This document shows positions 30,882 through 42,900 of a stretch of DNA of 64,000 bases, in pieces. The position numbers and the translations under genes were made by a program. Below the pieces are notes generated by a model. It saw nothing but the letters and a program-made list of their open reading frames with translations. It ran no database searches and was not told the origin of the DNA. Each line of letters begins with the position of its first letter. Positions within the stretch are counted from its first letter, which is position 1. Source of the DNA: Verticillium longisporum (Eukaryota > Ascomycota > Sordariomycetes > Glomerellales > Plectosphaerellaceae); the NCBI GenBank assembly GCA_019188255.1, contig JAETXT010000008.1, positions 2,666,001 to 2,730,000 on the forward strand, in the 5' to 3' direction.

Positions 30882-32142
30882 GATTACGAGAATGGCGTTT
30901 CAGGTGTTGGGAATGCAGGGCCAGGACAGCACCCACTTCTGGTCCAGTTCGTTGACCGCCGTCTGCGTCCCGAACGCGTCGCAGGGAGTCTCGGACGGCT
31001 GGCACCTCTGCCAAGAACGCCTCTGAAATAGAGATAATGCATACCTACCTTTGCAATAGCTGAATTCGGTGGAGGAAAGGCTTGGTTTCCCGTGAATCGT
31101 TAGCAGCTATATCCTGTGACGCCCCACCTATTTCGGCCGAAGCCCTGTGACTTGATTAACACACAAATAGAAATGGGTATCAACAGAATTGGTAAGTAAT
31201 GGGGGTTCAAGTTGGTTCTTGTATTGGTTCAGTGGCAGAGGCCAGAAAAATGGGTATCTGGTGAACCTTCAGTACTGCATGCCCTCGTCAGATGAATACC
31301 CCCATTGCATTGTATTTCCAGCCCCATACTCCCACTAGTGGCTGGTTGAGTTTTCTGATTGTTTGCCTAATGGGGAAATCTGGCTCAAGCTAAGGCAGAA
31401 GAATCTTGACTAACCCAATCCAGACACAGAAATAACGCCAATCTCAACGACGTGCCTATGCATGAGGCCCAAGAGCCTGCCCTTTTTCGCCTTGCAGATA
31501 CCAACAAAGGCCGATCTGCAGGGTCTCCCAAGGTATCTGACGCCTCAGTCTCGTGTACCGAAAAGTATCTTGCATTAGGTAAAACATCGCAGTTTGGTGT
31601 CTTTTCACTACTGTTTCGAGATCAATCCGTGTTTTTGGCAGGTCATTGCAAGGGACATACATGTAATGGTCTGGAGTGCCTCCCAATACCTCCAATAACA
31701 CACAAATATCTTGGACGGTCAGAGCGCGGGCACTTTCGTTGACCTCGGTTTACTTTGAGGAAGCTGTGGCACAGCACCAACTTAGCGTTTACCACTGTGG
31801 GTCCTGGGGGTGGTGATAGCCGAGACAGACGGCACCGGATGAGGGGAAACAGCTGTTGTAAGACATCGGGAAGGCCGAGGGGGCAGCAAATCATACACGT
31901 CGAGATGACGATCAAGCCCCAGCTGAGTGAGCAACGCAGCTGAATCAGAGTAGTTGGGACAGTCCTTCACCACGACGGGTGGCACAGCAAAAAGATTCGG
32001 GAGGCAGAACTTGCGGGCTATTCTGCGGCTAGCTATCCACTGCTACACTAGGACTAGCAGCAAGGGCCTTCCCGCTCATCATACAAGCCTGAGGAGAATC
32101 GTGTCTGCAGAACTCGACTAGTCCACCCAATCTCGTCGTCCC
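30882..32142. other. Spacer between the small gene and a dehydrogenase
   Basis: About 1.26 kb between a plus-strand and a minus-strand gene end. A minus-strand frame at 31701-31456 (DHYMYVPCNDLPKTRIDLE) looks slightly protein-like but has no splice partner or known motif, so it is not called. It contains one TACATGTA at 31658. Confidence 0.5.
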
Positions 32143-33096
32143 TCAGAATGACGTGTTCGAAGACTTGTCCGCCCACTTGTCCAGCAGCTCCAATGTGTCG
32201 GTGCACTTCTTCCGGATTGTGTCAAGAGCATCGTCGCCCAAGGCCAGACTGACGGGGAAATCGTCACCGGGCGTATTGGATCTGACGACGTCGAGAATGC
32301 GCGCCACACCCTTGGCAGGATCGCCGGGCTGCTGTTGATGGATTCCCTTCGCCTGTGGGTACATGTTGTCGAGGAGAGGCTTGTAGTCATCGATCTTGGT
32401 GTCAACGTAGACAGCATTCTTCTCATTGAGGAACTCGGTTCGGAAGTACCCAGGCTCGACAAGCAGCGTCCGGATGCCGAAGGGCTTTATTTCCAGATTC
32501 AGACTCTCAACCGCGGCTACGGAAATAGGTCAGTCAGTCCATCGCTGCGTGGGAGCGTGATGAAGGCGGAACCAACCTCGCAGAGCCGCCTTGGAGCTGC
32601 AGTAGGCCCCAACGGCTGGCCGCCCTCCCCAGGCCGCAATCGATCCCATGAACACAAAGTTCCCAGCCTTCTTCTCCCGAAAGTGCGGCAGGAAAGCTCG
32701 TGCGACGCCGAGAGGGCCGAACACGTGAGTTTGGAAAACCTTGTTCCAATTCTCGAGGCTAATCACAGTTAGACAGGTAAACATGCTGGTTGAGGACATG
32801 GAGCTATCAAACCTATCGTCCTCGATGGTGCTGAAGTGTGGGTACCCGGCATTGTTCACTACCACGTCCACACCACCATGGATGCCAATGGCCTGCTCCG
32901 CCAGTTGTTCAAAGTCGGACTGGCTTGAGGTCAAGTCTAGCTTGAGAACCGATGCTCCCGCCTTTTGGAAATGTTCGATGCTGGTGGGGTTGCGCGCCGT
33001 GGCAATGACCTTGTCTCCTGCAGCGAGAAGCGCCTTCACGAACTCGGCACCGAAGCCAGTGGAACTGCCTGTAATCAACCAGACGAGAGGAGCCAT
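32143..33096 (-). CDS. Classical short-chain dehydrogenase/reductase
   Basis: NAD(P)-dependent oxidoreductase, 279 residues. Exons on the minus strand: 33096-32813, 32758-32577 and 32516-32143; the introns of 54 and 60 nt have GTTTGA and GTTGGT donors, with CTAAC and CTGAC branches. Rossmann motif TGSSTGFG (TGxxxGxG), adenine-ring contact NNAGY, catalytic Ser in MGSIAAWGG and the YCSSK (YxxxK) pair are all present. VEPGYFRTEF follows, as in classical SDRs. The first intron is a multiple of three without a stop, so retention would insert 18 residues after IEDD. The substrate cannot be inferred. A TATA box lies 66 bp upstream. The gene is divergent from the second dehydrogenase at 34239. Confidence 0.92.
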
Positions 33097-33161
33097 GTTT
33101 TCAAGGTGAGAATATGAGCTTGTGTTTGCAAGAGATCTATGAGCGGGCTACTCTACGATCC

Positions 33162-33167
33162 TTTATA
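33162..33167 (-). promoter_or_regulatory. TATA box of the minus-strand dehydrogenase
   Basis: TATAAA read on the minus strand, 66 bp upstream of the ATG at 33096, followed by a short leader. Confidence 0.6.
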
Positions 33168-34119
33168 GTTTCTTTCTGTCACGTAAACGACGCATGAGCC
33201 GTGCGCCTTTGTGCTCAAAGTGCTAGACTGGGATCTCGAGAACGTGCTGATCAATCAGCACGTTAAAGTAAAACCACAAACTCGATCAGGTTTAGACTGC
33301 TGCTGTGGCCTTAGGATGATGGCGGTCAGAGGGGGCGTGTCGATAGGCTTCAATTGTCTTAGCTTACGTACGGTTCCAAGCTACATATCATGGAGGCGGC
33401 TTTAGCTCCCCAACGTGGTCTGCACTACTGCATGCATTCCCAAACGAAAGACCCGGTGGATGCACGGCCATGTGTAAAGTTGGTAATCTACACACCAAAG
33501 TACCCGAAAAGACGTCTCTCTGGCCCACTTGCTTTCTCTTGTAGTAACTGCCGTAATTTGAGTAGGGGGCGCTGTGAAAAGACTCCTCGATGTCAGTATG
33601 CTTTGTGCGACGGATGAGTCGAGTACACCAGCATGACAAACATGCAGCCTAAGGCTTGCCTGAGAGCTTGTCTGCAACAGTTGTGTGGGGGAGTTGATAT
33701 GCCTAAGCTTCAAGTCTATCGCGGAGTTAACGGAGTTCAATACTGCCGAGAACGCACCACAAAGTGGTGGACCTACATGGGCATGTACAATGCTTCAACC
33801 CGCTAACTTGCGGGACATTGGAACGATACGGACACTTCATGTAGTTCGGGTGCATGTGTACTTGAATTTATTATGGAACTAGGACGTAAGTGAACCACCC
33901 TGTGATCCGAGCCAAACTCTGAATCATGAAGCAACCCTCTGCAACGTATGTTCGACTCTTCCTACCGAGCATCTTGTTTACAGAGCACGGGTTTGGTTCC
34001 TCCGAGCTTTGTAATAATGCTTTATTCGCATTCACCTGACTCTCGGCACTAGGTACGGCATTTCCCCTCTACGCTCACCGCGTATGCTGACGTGTCTAGA
34101 GCCCAGCATACACTGGGGA

Positions 34120-34125
34120 TATATA
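34120..34125 (+). promoter_or_regulatory. TATA box of the plus-strand dehydrogenase
   Basis: GGGGATATATAGCGAG context with TATATA about 115 bp before the ATG at 34239; the intervening leader has no better start. Confidence 0.6.
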
Positions 34126-34238
34126 GCGAGGTGTTTCCGTCCTCATATTTTCGGCCACAAACCTTCACGAACTACAGCAAAACCACCATTTCACCGCATA
34201 AGCCATACTTTTTGAGAAGTTACCCATCATCCGTCACA

Positions 34239-35258
34239 ATGTCTAGGTACGCCGCCTCCCACGTCAGCACCCAGGGCCCTGGAGATGCGCGGCCTACAGC
34301 TCTTCAGGTCGTTGAGGATGAAGACCTACTCAACAAGCTCGCCGGCAAGGTCGTTCTCGTGACGGGCGCAAACTCTGGTATTGGTGTCGAGACAGCGCGA
34401 GCCATCCACGCCACTGGCGCCACTCTCTACATCACTGCCCGAGACTCGGCCAAAGCCCAGCAGGCTATCGAAAGCATCAAGAACGGACCCGGTCCCAAGT
34501 CCGATGCCCCTATTCACGCCATAGAGTTGCGTCTGGATTCCTTTGCCTCGGTACGAGCAGCGGCCAAGGCCTTCCATGATAAGGGCGACAAGCTTAATCT
34601 GCTGATCCTCAACGCCGGCGTCATGGCCACACCCGAGTGGAAGACAGAGGACGGGTTCGAGGCCCAATTTGGCACCAACCACTTGGGCCACTTCCTCCTC
34701 TTCCAACTGTTGAAGCCCGATTTGCTCGCAGCCTCCACGCCTGATTTCCAATCGCGCGTGGTTTCTGTGGCCTCCTCGGCCCATCGCTATAGTAAGGTCC
34801 GTCTCGACGACCTCAACTTTGAGAAGGATCCTTACGAACCCTGGACTGCGTATGGACAATCGAAGACGGCCAACATCTACTTCGCCAACGAGGTCGAAAG
34901 GCGATACGGATCCAAGGGATTGCACGGCCTCTCTCTGCACCCGGGTATCATCCAGACCAACCTCTCTCAATATCTCAGCAAGGAGGTCCTAGCGTCGTTC
35001 GCGACGAATGATGCGCTCATCAAGGGAATGAAGAGCGTAGGCCAGGGGGCGGCCACGACCATTTACGCTGCGCTGAGCAACGAATGGGAAGGCCGAGGCG
35101 GCAGGTATCTGAGCAACCTTGCTGAGGAGGGGCCAGCGGAAATCAGTGAGGATTGGCGACAGAGCGAGGTTGGATACGCCCCCTGGGCTTACGATGAGGA
35201 GGCTGCAAGGGAGCTTTGGGAGAAGTCGAACAAGCTGGTGGGCATTGACGACGAGTGA
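34239..35258 (+). CDS. Short-chain dehydrogenase, retinol-dehydrogenase/WWOX-like
   Basis: NAD(P)-dependent oxidoreductase, 339 residues in one exon from the ATG after CCGTCACA. An in-frame upstream ATG-less extension to 34092 overlaps the TATA box and is rejected. Motifs: VVLVTGANSGIGVETA (TGxxxGIG), LLILNAGVM (NAG), NHLGHFLLFQLL, catalytic Ser in VVSVASSAHRYS, YGQSK (YxxxK) and SLHPGIIQTNL. The order and spacing match the retinol dehydrogenase 11-14 / WW-domain oxidoreductase-like fungal SDRs, a large group with diverse substrates, so the reaction is undecided. No signal peptide. It converges on the transcription-factor-like gene. Confidence 0.93.
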   Translation: MSRYAASHVSTQGPGDARPTALQVVEDEDLLNKLAGKVVLVTGANSGIGVETARAIHATGATLYITARDSAKAQQAIESIKNGPGPKSDAPIHAIELRLDSFASVRAAAKAFHDKGDKLNLLILNAGVMATPEWKTEDGFEAQFGTNHLGHFLLFQLLKPDLLAASTPDFQSRVVSVASSAHRYSKVRLDDLNFEKDPYEPWTAYGQSKTANIYFANEVERRYGSKGLHGLSLHPGIIQTNLSQYLSKEVLASFATNDALIKGMKSVGQGAATTIYAALSNEWEGRGGRYLSNLAEEGPAEISEDWRQSEVGYAPWAYDEEAARELWEKSNKLVGIDDE

Positions 35259-35810
35259 TAGACCTCGGACTCTAGCGCACGTGGTTCTTGATCTAGAAAC
35301 AAATGAGCCGAGAATAGTATCAAGGCACCTGCCTCCGTGCCTCGTACGCCACTGGACCGAAACGCAGAAATAACCTCAGGGTTCGCTCTCTATGTACAAG
35401 TGTAAGCTACGACCCTATGTCTCACTGCCCCTGTTCCAAATCGGTCAGGACCAGTGAAAGATACCTCAATCTACCCTCGTAACTATGCTTAGCCTCCAGA
35501 CGTGAAAAACAAATCTCCCTAATGTGCCGTCAAGCACTTATGTGCAGCATAGATCATCCACAATCAATCATAACACAATTACGAACTCCGCTCGTGGAGA
35601 ACGTTTTTGCGCCAGAGACACTGCGTGTCATATCCAGCGGCCACTCATATCAATATCAGGTGGCCTTGCGGAGCGACCGAACAGGGGGCCGATTAGGGGC
35701 CAAGGGTTACGAGAACGTGTATATAAGGAGCTGCGGACGGCCCTCCAAGCTGCAGAGGGCCAAATTCCAGATGTATTGGGATCCCCAACCCATATTCTAT
35801 TACTTGCGGA
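35259..35810. other. Convergent spacer
   Basis: 552 bp between convergent genes. It contains an isolated TATATAAGG at about 35718-35726 on the plus strand that has no coding frame downstream. Otherwise nothing recognised. Confidence 0.5.
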
Positions 35811-37565
35811 CTACGTGTGAAAGGCCTCTTCACTCTGCTCCAAATCAAGCACTGGCAATACAGTGTTCCCTCGAGCATCAATACTTCCGTCCCCGGGTTC
35901 CCCGAGACAAATGTTGAGGATCTCTATCCCGGGGCCGTCGTGAATACTTTCGATCCACATGACCTGTCTCAAGCTATTCTGTACTTCGGACCACGTCGTC
36001 CCTAGGTTTTCTGGGATCAGAGGGCGCAATCGTTTTCGGAGCCAGGTGTGATCAAGGTCGTGGAACACGGATGTTGCCCCTACCATCAAGGCCCAGGCGA
36101 AGAGATAGCTCTCTCCTGCCGTAGCGGGCGTATAGGCCTGGCAAGCTTGTCGGAGTTGGTGGGCCAGATGCGGGTACTCAAATTTGATGCCAGGGAAACT
36201 CCAGAAAACGGTTGTCAAGAACGCGAGAAGTGACAGCCGAAGAAGCTCTGGGAGAGAATTGCTATCAGTATATGTCAGCATAAGCAGGCGGGACTGAACG
36301 GATGTCATGAGGTCCTCGAGCGACATCTCCCGTATCTTTTGACCGGACTCGTGGCTATCGTTGATGAGCTGTGAGAGACCCTGCACATCCTTCCAGATGA
36401 TGTACAGCCTCCTTTCTAAAGCTCTTGCCACAGAGCGCGAGCGGGAAAAGCAGGACGTGTCCGATGGTTTGAGATTTGTGAGTTCAGGCGAACAGTCGAA
36501 AGCTGAATGGAAAGATGCAGCATCTTGGTGAAAGGCAGGACTAGCGCCGGTGCAGATGTGATATACTAGACCAGCTCTTCGGGCGTTCATAGTTAGCAAC
36601 GTTGACCAGATCATGATAGGCTGAACTTGGCAAGCGAGAGCGAAGACTTGCCGGCGAAGCTTGGATTCAAGCTGAGGCCTGTTGGCGAACGACTTCATAC
36701 CACCGCGTAGGGCGACGATTTGCTTGAGACCCATTATGTGCAGGTGTGCGGAATCTACGTCTCCAAAGCCCTCCGCCATCAAAGCCATACCCATAACGAC
36801 AGTAGTTGTGGAGTCGGTCAGGGCAGTTGTAGGATCAGCCAGTTGTTTATTGAGCTCTTGAATCGTCCTATACGAGTGGAATTCCGTTCTCTTACTCTGC
36901 TCTCCTTTCAAATTATCGTAAAAGAATGACGTCGTGTAAAGGATGGAGTGAAGGTAGGCCAAGTCGAGCTGAGTCCAGTGAAACCAGTATGCATTGGTAG
37001 AGTCAGCAAGAGAGTGCCTTCCAATCGGGTACATTGTATCTTTCAGGTGCGAAAAGTCTGGAAGGCAGAAGGCGTTAGGCGGAGGGCTTTTTGGTTCCTG
37101 GAAAGGATAAACGTACATGTGCATAGCAAGGTACGCGAAGTACTACTGATGTCTTCCGGAAACTTGATGAAAGTGAAGACATTGGCGGCACGGGGGATCA
37201 TGCCTTGGTGTCCAATTCGGGCCAGAGCATGCACCGTAGAGTTGAGCGACTCATGTCGTGCCTGAGCCTGGGGGGACTCTTCGGAATGATTATGGCCTCC
37301 TGAAGCATGCTGTGACCGTTCGCTTTCCATAGCGATAGTCTGGCCGCGGCTCTTCATTCGACCAGGAAGACCTCGTGTACGGGTGTTCTTCCCCCGCATA
37401 ACATGACTCCTTATGAGTTTACGGTCTCTAGCAGCCGGCTGACCGTTGGCGTCCACGGTCAGAAAGACCAGCCCTTTAGCCGCTTGCGGCCACGTCAGTA
37501 TCGTTCCGCTCTAATGAACCCCATTGATGTGCAAGGCGATAGATACCTTTGGATGGGGATGACAT
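35811..37565 (-). CDS. Fungal transcription-factor-like protein without zinc cluster
   Basis: Exons on the minus strand: 37565-37547 (19 nt, MSSPSK), 37482-37117 and 37057-35811 join in one frame to 543 residues. The 64-nt intron has a GTATCT donor, ACTGAC branch and AAG acceptor. The 59-nt intron has a GTACGT donor, CCTAAC branch and CCAG acceptor. The N-terminus carries DRKLIRSHVMRGKN, a signature of a large euascomycete family that lacks the Zn2Cys6 cluster. A fungal-specific transcription-factor-type helical domain follows (SHLKDTMYPIGRHSLADS, DLAYLHSILYTTSFFYDNL, DSTTTVVMGMALMAEGF, HIMGLKQIVALRGG). Members are abundant and mostly uncharacterised. Many are thought to be regulators, but DNA binding is not shown by this sequence. 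Confidence 0.82.
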
Positions 37566-39937
37566 TGACCCAGGCGTGCGGCTGCAAGGTCGTTCGATTG
37601 GTAGAACGTCTGCTCAAGTCCCGGACCACTCAGATGGAGTCTGGACCACTGGTATCTGCCTGTACGTAGAGTACAAATCGTGTCCAGTATCAGTATGATT
37701 GTCAGAGGAAACGAGGGACCGTATGTTCCAGGGCGTCCGAATTAGGGAAACAATCAAGGATGTGATAGAGACGGAAAGTCGGAGCTTGACGAGAGACACC
37801 TGCTCGGATATTCGACCCGGACATAAGGCCTAGGAAGACCTACACATACGCCACGCGCAATGCATGCCCCTACCTGTGTCCTAGCGCAAACTCTATTTCA
37901 CTACGGGCTACTTTCCCATAAAAGGAAAATCTCCATTTATGTCAGCTGGTGGTGCTTGGAATTCCTACTTATCGCTACTCCCACAGCCAGTATTTCACTC
38001 TTCGAATGGCGGTGTAATGTTTTTGTCCGGCTTCCTGCATATCTTCTTTGTCGAGCGATTGACCACCTTAGGAGAATCGCAGAGGCTGTTTTTTTAGCCT
38101 CGTTTTACCATCCTCATGCCAGGAGGAGCTACCTCACGACGCTTACGATCGTGTGAGAGCCACCATTAGGCCCGACCGTACTCGCAGAGCGTTCCGAGAG
38201 TCCAACGTACCTGGGCTCGCCACCCTTTCTGATTTCATAGAGTGCAGTTATCGAATCCTCAAGGGGACAGCTGCTGGAGGTATGCTATCTGAGGCCATGG
38301 TACGTCAGCTAAGCCCACGCACGGGGATCTATGCGATTGAGGTGACATAGGTCCGGAGCAAAATCTGGGCCTTTCAAGCATGCCCTCGATGTGTTCTTCA
38401 ATATGATCGCCGAGTAACTGACGTGCCCCGGCGCGCAGAAGACATCAAGCCCATATTTGGAGGCAACTAGCTGTAAGGCCATCCGTTAGTGACGCTGTAC
38501 TTGTTTTGTCCTGCATGCGTGATGCCTCATCGCCGAAGACCTCGTCGCAAATATCAAGCCTCCTGATGAAATCACTAAGCAGTTTCTCACTGATGCCGGA
38601 TCGATAGACAAGCTTGAGGTACCTACTTTAATCTTCGGTGCTAGAGTCTGGACCGAGGTGAGGCCAGGAGGCCGGCTGGCGGGCATTTGGTGTTTGGCTA
38701 TAGAGTCCTCAGGGAAGGGACTGAGTGTCACGAAAGATGGACGATAGACATAAGAAGGGCCAACATGCTACGTTCTGAGGAGATGGATCAATCCACCTAT
38801 TGAGAGGCTCCCAAGAAACAATAGCTGCTTGTCCTCCACTCGCTGCGAGACTCCTGTGGTATCAGTCGACCTGTTCTCAGTGGCCTTCCATGACCTCAGC
38901 TGCTCTACGTCGATACAAGGACATCTAAACCAATGGAACCCTGCCGCAATGGTCCTGGCATAGAACTATTGTGTCCCCTTAAACACCGGCATTGGCAAGC
39001 CGAAGGGACCAAAATTAGGCTCCTTTTACCCGTGCCGAATCCATCTTAGAGGATTCGAAAACAACAGACCGAAACCAAGGCCCAACTCCAGCTCCAATAT
39101 GATGAACTCGAATCGACTCAACATTTCTCAGGACAGCGCACGTTGGTATAGGCTGGCTCAGGCTGACGCGACAAACACTCAGTTCCGAGTATGGCAGGAA
39201 GGATTCTGGATGTGCAATCCTGGGTCGCCTCTCCTTGCACCAGATCTGGCAACTCTCAGCGTCGCCTACTGTCTGTAGGCAGACTGAGAGTTCTAGGAGG
39301 TGATGATTCGAGTAGAAGCCGCAGAGGCATTTCCTGCCGTCAGTGAATAGGTCGTTTGCTGGATGGAACAAGCACCCACGGCGAACAGGCCCCAGGACAA
39401 GAGTCGGCATATTGTGGCGTGTGGCGTGTAGCGTGTGGCGTCAAGGGAACGACAATTGGAAAGAGCTTGAGCCACACGTCGGCGGTGCACGCGCCTCGGT
39501 CGCGTTACACGACCACTGGGCCAGAGCCTGAGCCAATCGTCCCAGAGGAAGTACCTTGTACATTGGACCTGCCTGCCCCCCCCCCCCATCGAAGCCATCT
39601 ATTTGTCTCCCAAAGACCAGAGACCCAAATCATCAACCCCCTCCCCAGCCTTCAGCCTGTCTGCTCGTTCATTGACCCTGGTTTCCGCGCCATCCATTGA
39701 AGCGAATCTTGTCTCTTACTACCAGCGCCCTGAAAAATCATCGTGCTCGGCGACTTTGCGAATATCAATCGCAAAAATTACAGCTTCGAAGGCAGTTCGC
39801 GCGCGCGCAACCTCCATCCCCCGCACGCGCCGCAACCAGCTTAGGAACACGACACGACACGACACGACAAGGCAAAAAGACCACCCGATTCTTGCCGCCT
39901 CTGCACACAGAGACGACAACATACACACCGCGCAAAC
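37566..39937. other. 2.4-kb divergent spacer, possible gene remnant inside
   Basis: No intact gene. Between about 38150 and 38750 several short plus-strand frames look weakly protein-like (ATLSDFIECSYRILKGTAAG, then EDIKPIFGGN, then ANIKPPDEITKQFLTDAG) but are broken by stops. They may be the remnant of a gene. The part next to 39938 is the PDS5 promoter and leader, with a (GACAC)4-like run at 39848-39867. Confidence 0.45.
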
Positions 39938-42900
39938 ATGGCGCGTGCATCGCGTCGCCGTGGACGCGCCGAGCCCGAGCCCGAGCCCGAGCCAGAAGTA
40001 GTCGAAGAGGTTGAAGAGGTCGAGGAAATCCAGGAGGAGACGCCAGAGGCCGAAGCCGAAGACGACGAAGAAGAAGAGGCAGCAGGCACCCAAGACCAGG
40101 TCGAACATGCTGATTCCGAAAACGACAACGAAGCAGCGCAATCGGGCGAGGTTTTCAGTCTGCAGTTCGACGAGGAGCTGACATGGAGGGTCGGCCGGCC
40201 CATCGCCGTGTCTACGCTGCTCAAGCGCCTCGAGAAGCTCTCCGAAGAGCTGGGCACGCTGGAACAGGATCATGTCGACCTCGAATCTCTGTCCCACGTC
40301 TGCGAAGCTCTTGGACAGCGCAACCTCCTGGCTCACAAGGACCAAGGCGTCAGGGCATACACCGCGTCCTGCATCGCCGACATTCTGCAACTATCCGCCC
40401 CCAATGCCCCCTTCACACCCGACCAGCTCCAGGTTTGTGCAGTGCCCTGTCTCCCTCCTTTGTCTTATGCATGGGTTTCAAAGCTGACAATGGCACGCAC
40501 GTAGATGTTTTTCGATCTCGTCATCAAAGACGTCTTCACCCACCTTGGCGATCAGTCACACCCCTACCATAAGCAGCATAAGTACGTCCTGGCTTCACTC
40601 AACGATACTCAAAGCATCCTCCTCATCAATGACGTTGATGGCGCCGACAACTTGCTGCAGCGCATGTTCTCCAGCTTTTTGACACCGCCTCGAGCACGAC
40701 CCACGACGATGGCGTTTCCAAGGACAATGCAAGGCGCATGTCAGAAATGCTCATCACCCTCATCGAAGAGTCAAGCGGTATCAGCCCCAAGATTATCGAA
40801 CTCATCATGGCGCAGTTCCTCCGCGCAGCACCCCGGGAGGCGCAAGCTCGCGCCCAGAGCGCGACAACAGCAGTCAGTCGACACTGCTCCTGAAGTCCGA
40901 GCCCCTGGCCTATGTCATGGCCAAGGAAATCTGCATGCAGTGTTCTGAGAAGATGGTCCACTACGTGAGCCAGTACTTCAGCGACGTCATCATTGATGCG
41001 TCTCGGTTCGCGGCCAAATCCAACGGCCACCGTCACGGCGGCGACAATGAGGACGATGACACTCCTAGGGGCCCGACAGACTCCGAGGTCAGAGAGTTGA
41101 GAAAGGCGCACCTGCTCATCAAGGAACTCTGGCGTGCCGCACCCTCGGTGCTTCAAAACGTCATTCCTCAGGTCGAGGCTGAGCTCTCTGCTGACAATGT
41201 CGAGCTGCGACAGATTGCCACGGAAACGCTGGGCGATATGATCTCCGGCATTGGCGCGGCTGGACCGCCTCCTGTGCCGGTCCTGGACCCAGCAGCTTAT
41301 CCTCCTCTGCGCCTTGCCGACGAGGACCCTTCACAAGTTTCCCTTAGTATCCTGACGACGCCCTTGTCACCACAGTCGTTTGCGCAGACCCATCATACTG
41401 CGTACACGAGCTTCATCGGCAGAAGCAGAGATAAGACGCCAGCAATCCGCGCCGCTTGGACAACTGCAGTTGGCTACATTCTGTCCACCTCGGCAGGCGG
41501 TATCGGTCTGAGCCGCGAGGAACAAGCAGAGCTAGTCCGCGCCCTTGCTGAAAAGCTGGGCGACGGCGACGAGAAGGTTAGGCTGGCAGCTGTGAAGACG
41601 ATCGAGCTCTTTGGGTTCCGAGACTTTGTTCTGAAGCTTGGCTCTGGTAGTGGCAGTGACAAAGAAACTCCCATCATTCGCAGCCTGCTGGATAGGTGCC
41701 GCGACAAGCGACCAGCCATCCGCGTGGAGGCCATGACGCTGCTCGCCAAGCTTTGGGGTGTCGGCGCAGGCGAGTTGGCTGCTGGACAGGAGCTCGTCAC
41801 CACAGCTCTCAAGAGCATTCCTTCGACCATTTTCAACGGGTGGTACGCCAACGACCTCGAGCTGAACGTCTTGATCGACCGAGTCATCTTCGAGTGCCTG
41901 CTGCCGCTTTCGTATCCGCCCACCAAGACCAAAGGTTCTAAAAACACAGCGAGCCAGAGCCAGTCTGTCACAAGCGTTCCGTCGGAACAAGACAGCCTGC
42001 GCACCGAAAGGATCCTGTTGCTTGTGCAGTCGCTCGACGCTCAGGCTCGCAAGGCTTTCTTCACCATGCAGGCACGACAACCTCAATTTGGCCAAGTCCT
42101 CGAGGCCTTTATCAAGCAGTGCGAGGCCTACAATGGCGGTGTGATGGATGCTGAGGGCCCCAAGAGGACAGCTGCGCTGGAGAGGACCATTCAGTACATT
42201 GGCCAGTTCTTCCCCGACCCCCTCAAGGTCAAGTCGGATTACATGAGGTTCGCCAAGGCGCATGATCGCCGAAACTACCAGCTCATCAGGTTCGCCATCA
42301 GCTCCCAGAGCGACTACAAGACGGTCCGCGGAGCGATCAAGGAGTTGGTGAAGCGTATGCAGAACAGTCCGAAGGGACAGGACCTTGCTACTGCGCTTGA
42401 TACCTTGATTCCTTTCCTGTATCGGTCAGCTTGCATCATCTTCAACAAGAGCCACCTCTCTGCCATTTTGGAATCATCCAAGAGCAACAAGGAGAGCTTC
42501 GGCACGATTGCCCACGAGATCCTGCACGAAATTTCCGCCCGGAATCCAGACATGTTCAAGAACTTTGTCGGCGATCTGTGCGAAGAGCTCGTCGAGCAAG
42601 CCCCCACAGAGAAGAAGACCAATGACCCAAGTACCGTGGATATCCTGCGGGCCTGTTCTTCTTTTGCCAAGAAGTATCCCGCAGAGATCCCCGACACCCA
42701 GAAATTCACTCGCGCATTGCAGCACTACGCCCTGTACGGCCGTCCTGTGAAAGCGTCCAAGTATGCAATCAAGATCATGCTGGCCAAGAACGATAAGCAG
42801 GGGCAGGTTACGGCAACAGCCGTCTTTGAAAAGGTCATGAAGCAGTTCGAGTATGGCGCGCCTCACTTCCTGAACAAGCTGCAGGTCATTGCTCAGTTGT

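Larger units (their letters stand above)
33097..34238. other. Divergent promoter region of two dehydrogenase genes
   Basis: 1.14 kb without coding signal between divergent start codons. TATA boxes occur at both ends (minus-strand at 33162-33167, plus-strand at 34120-34125). A perfect GATCGTGCTGATTGATC-like inverted element (GTGCTGATCAATCAGCAC) sits at 33244-33261. Confidence 0.55.

Noticed and set aside
31456..31701. Minus-strand frame MLLEVLGGTPDHYMYVPC
   Set aside because: Slightly protein-like, but isolated, short, without a splice partner or known domain.
35718..35726. TATATAAGG element on the plus strand
   Set aside because: No coding frame or leader downstream; it sits near the 3' end of the convergent gene, so it is treated as chance.
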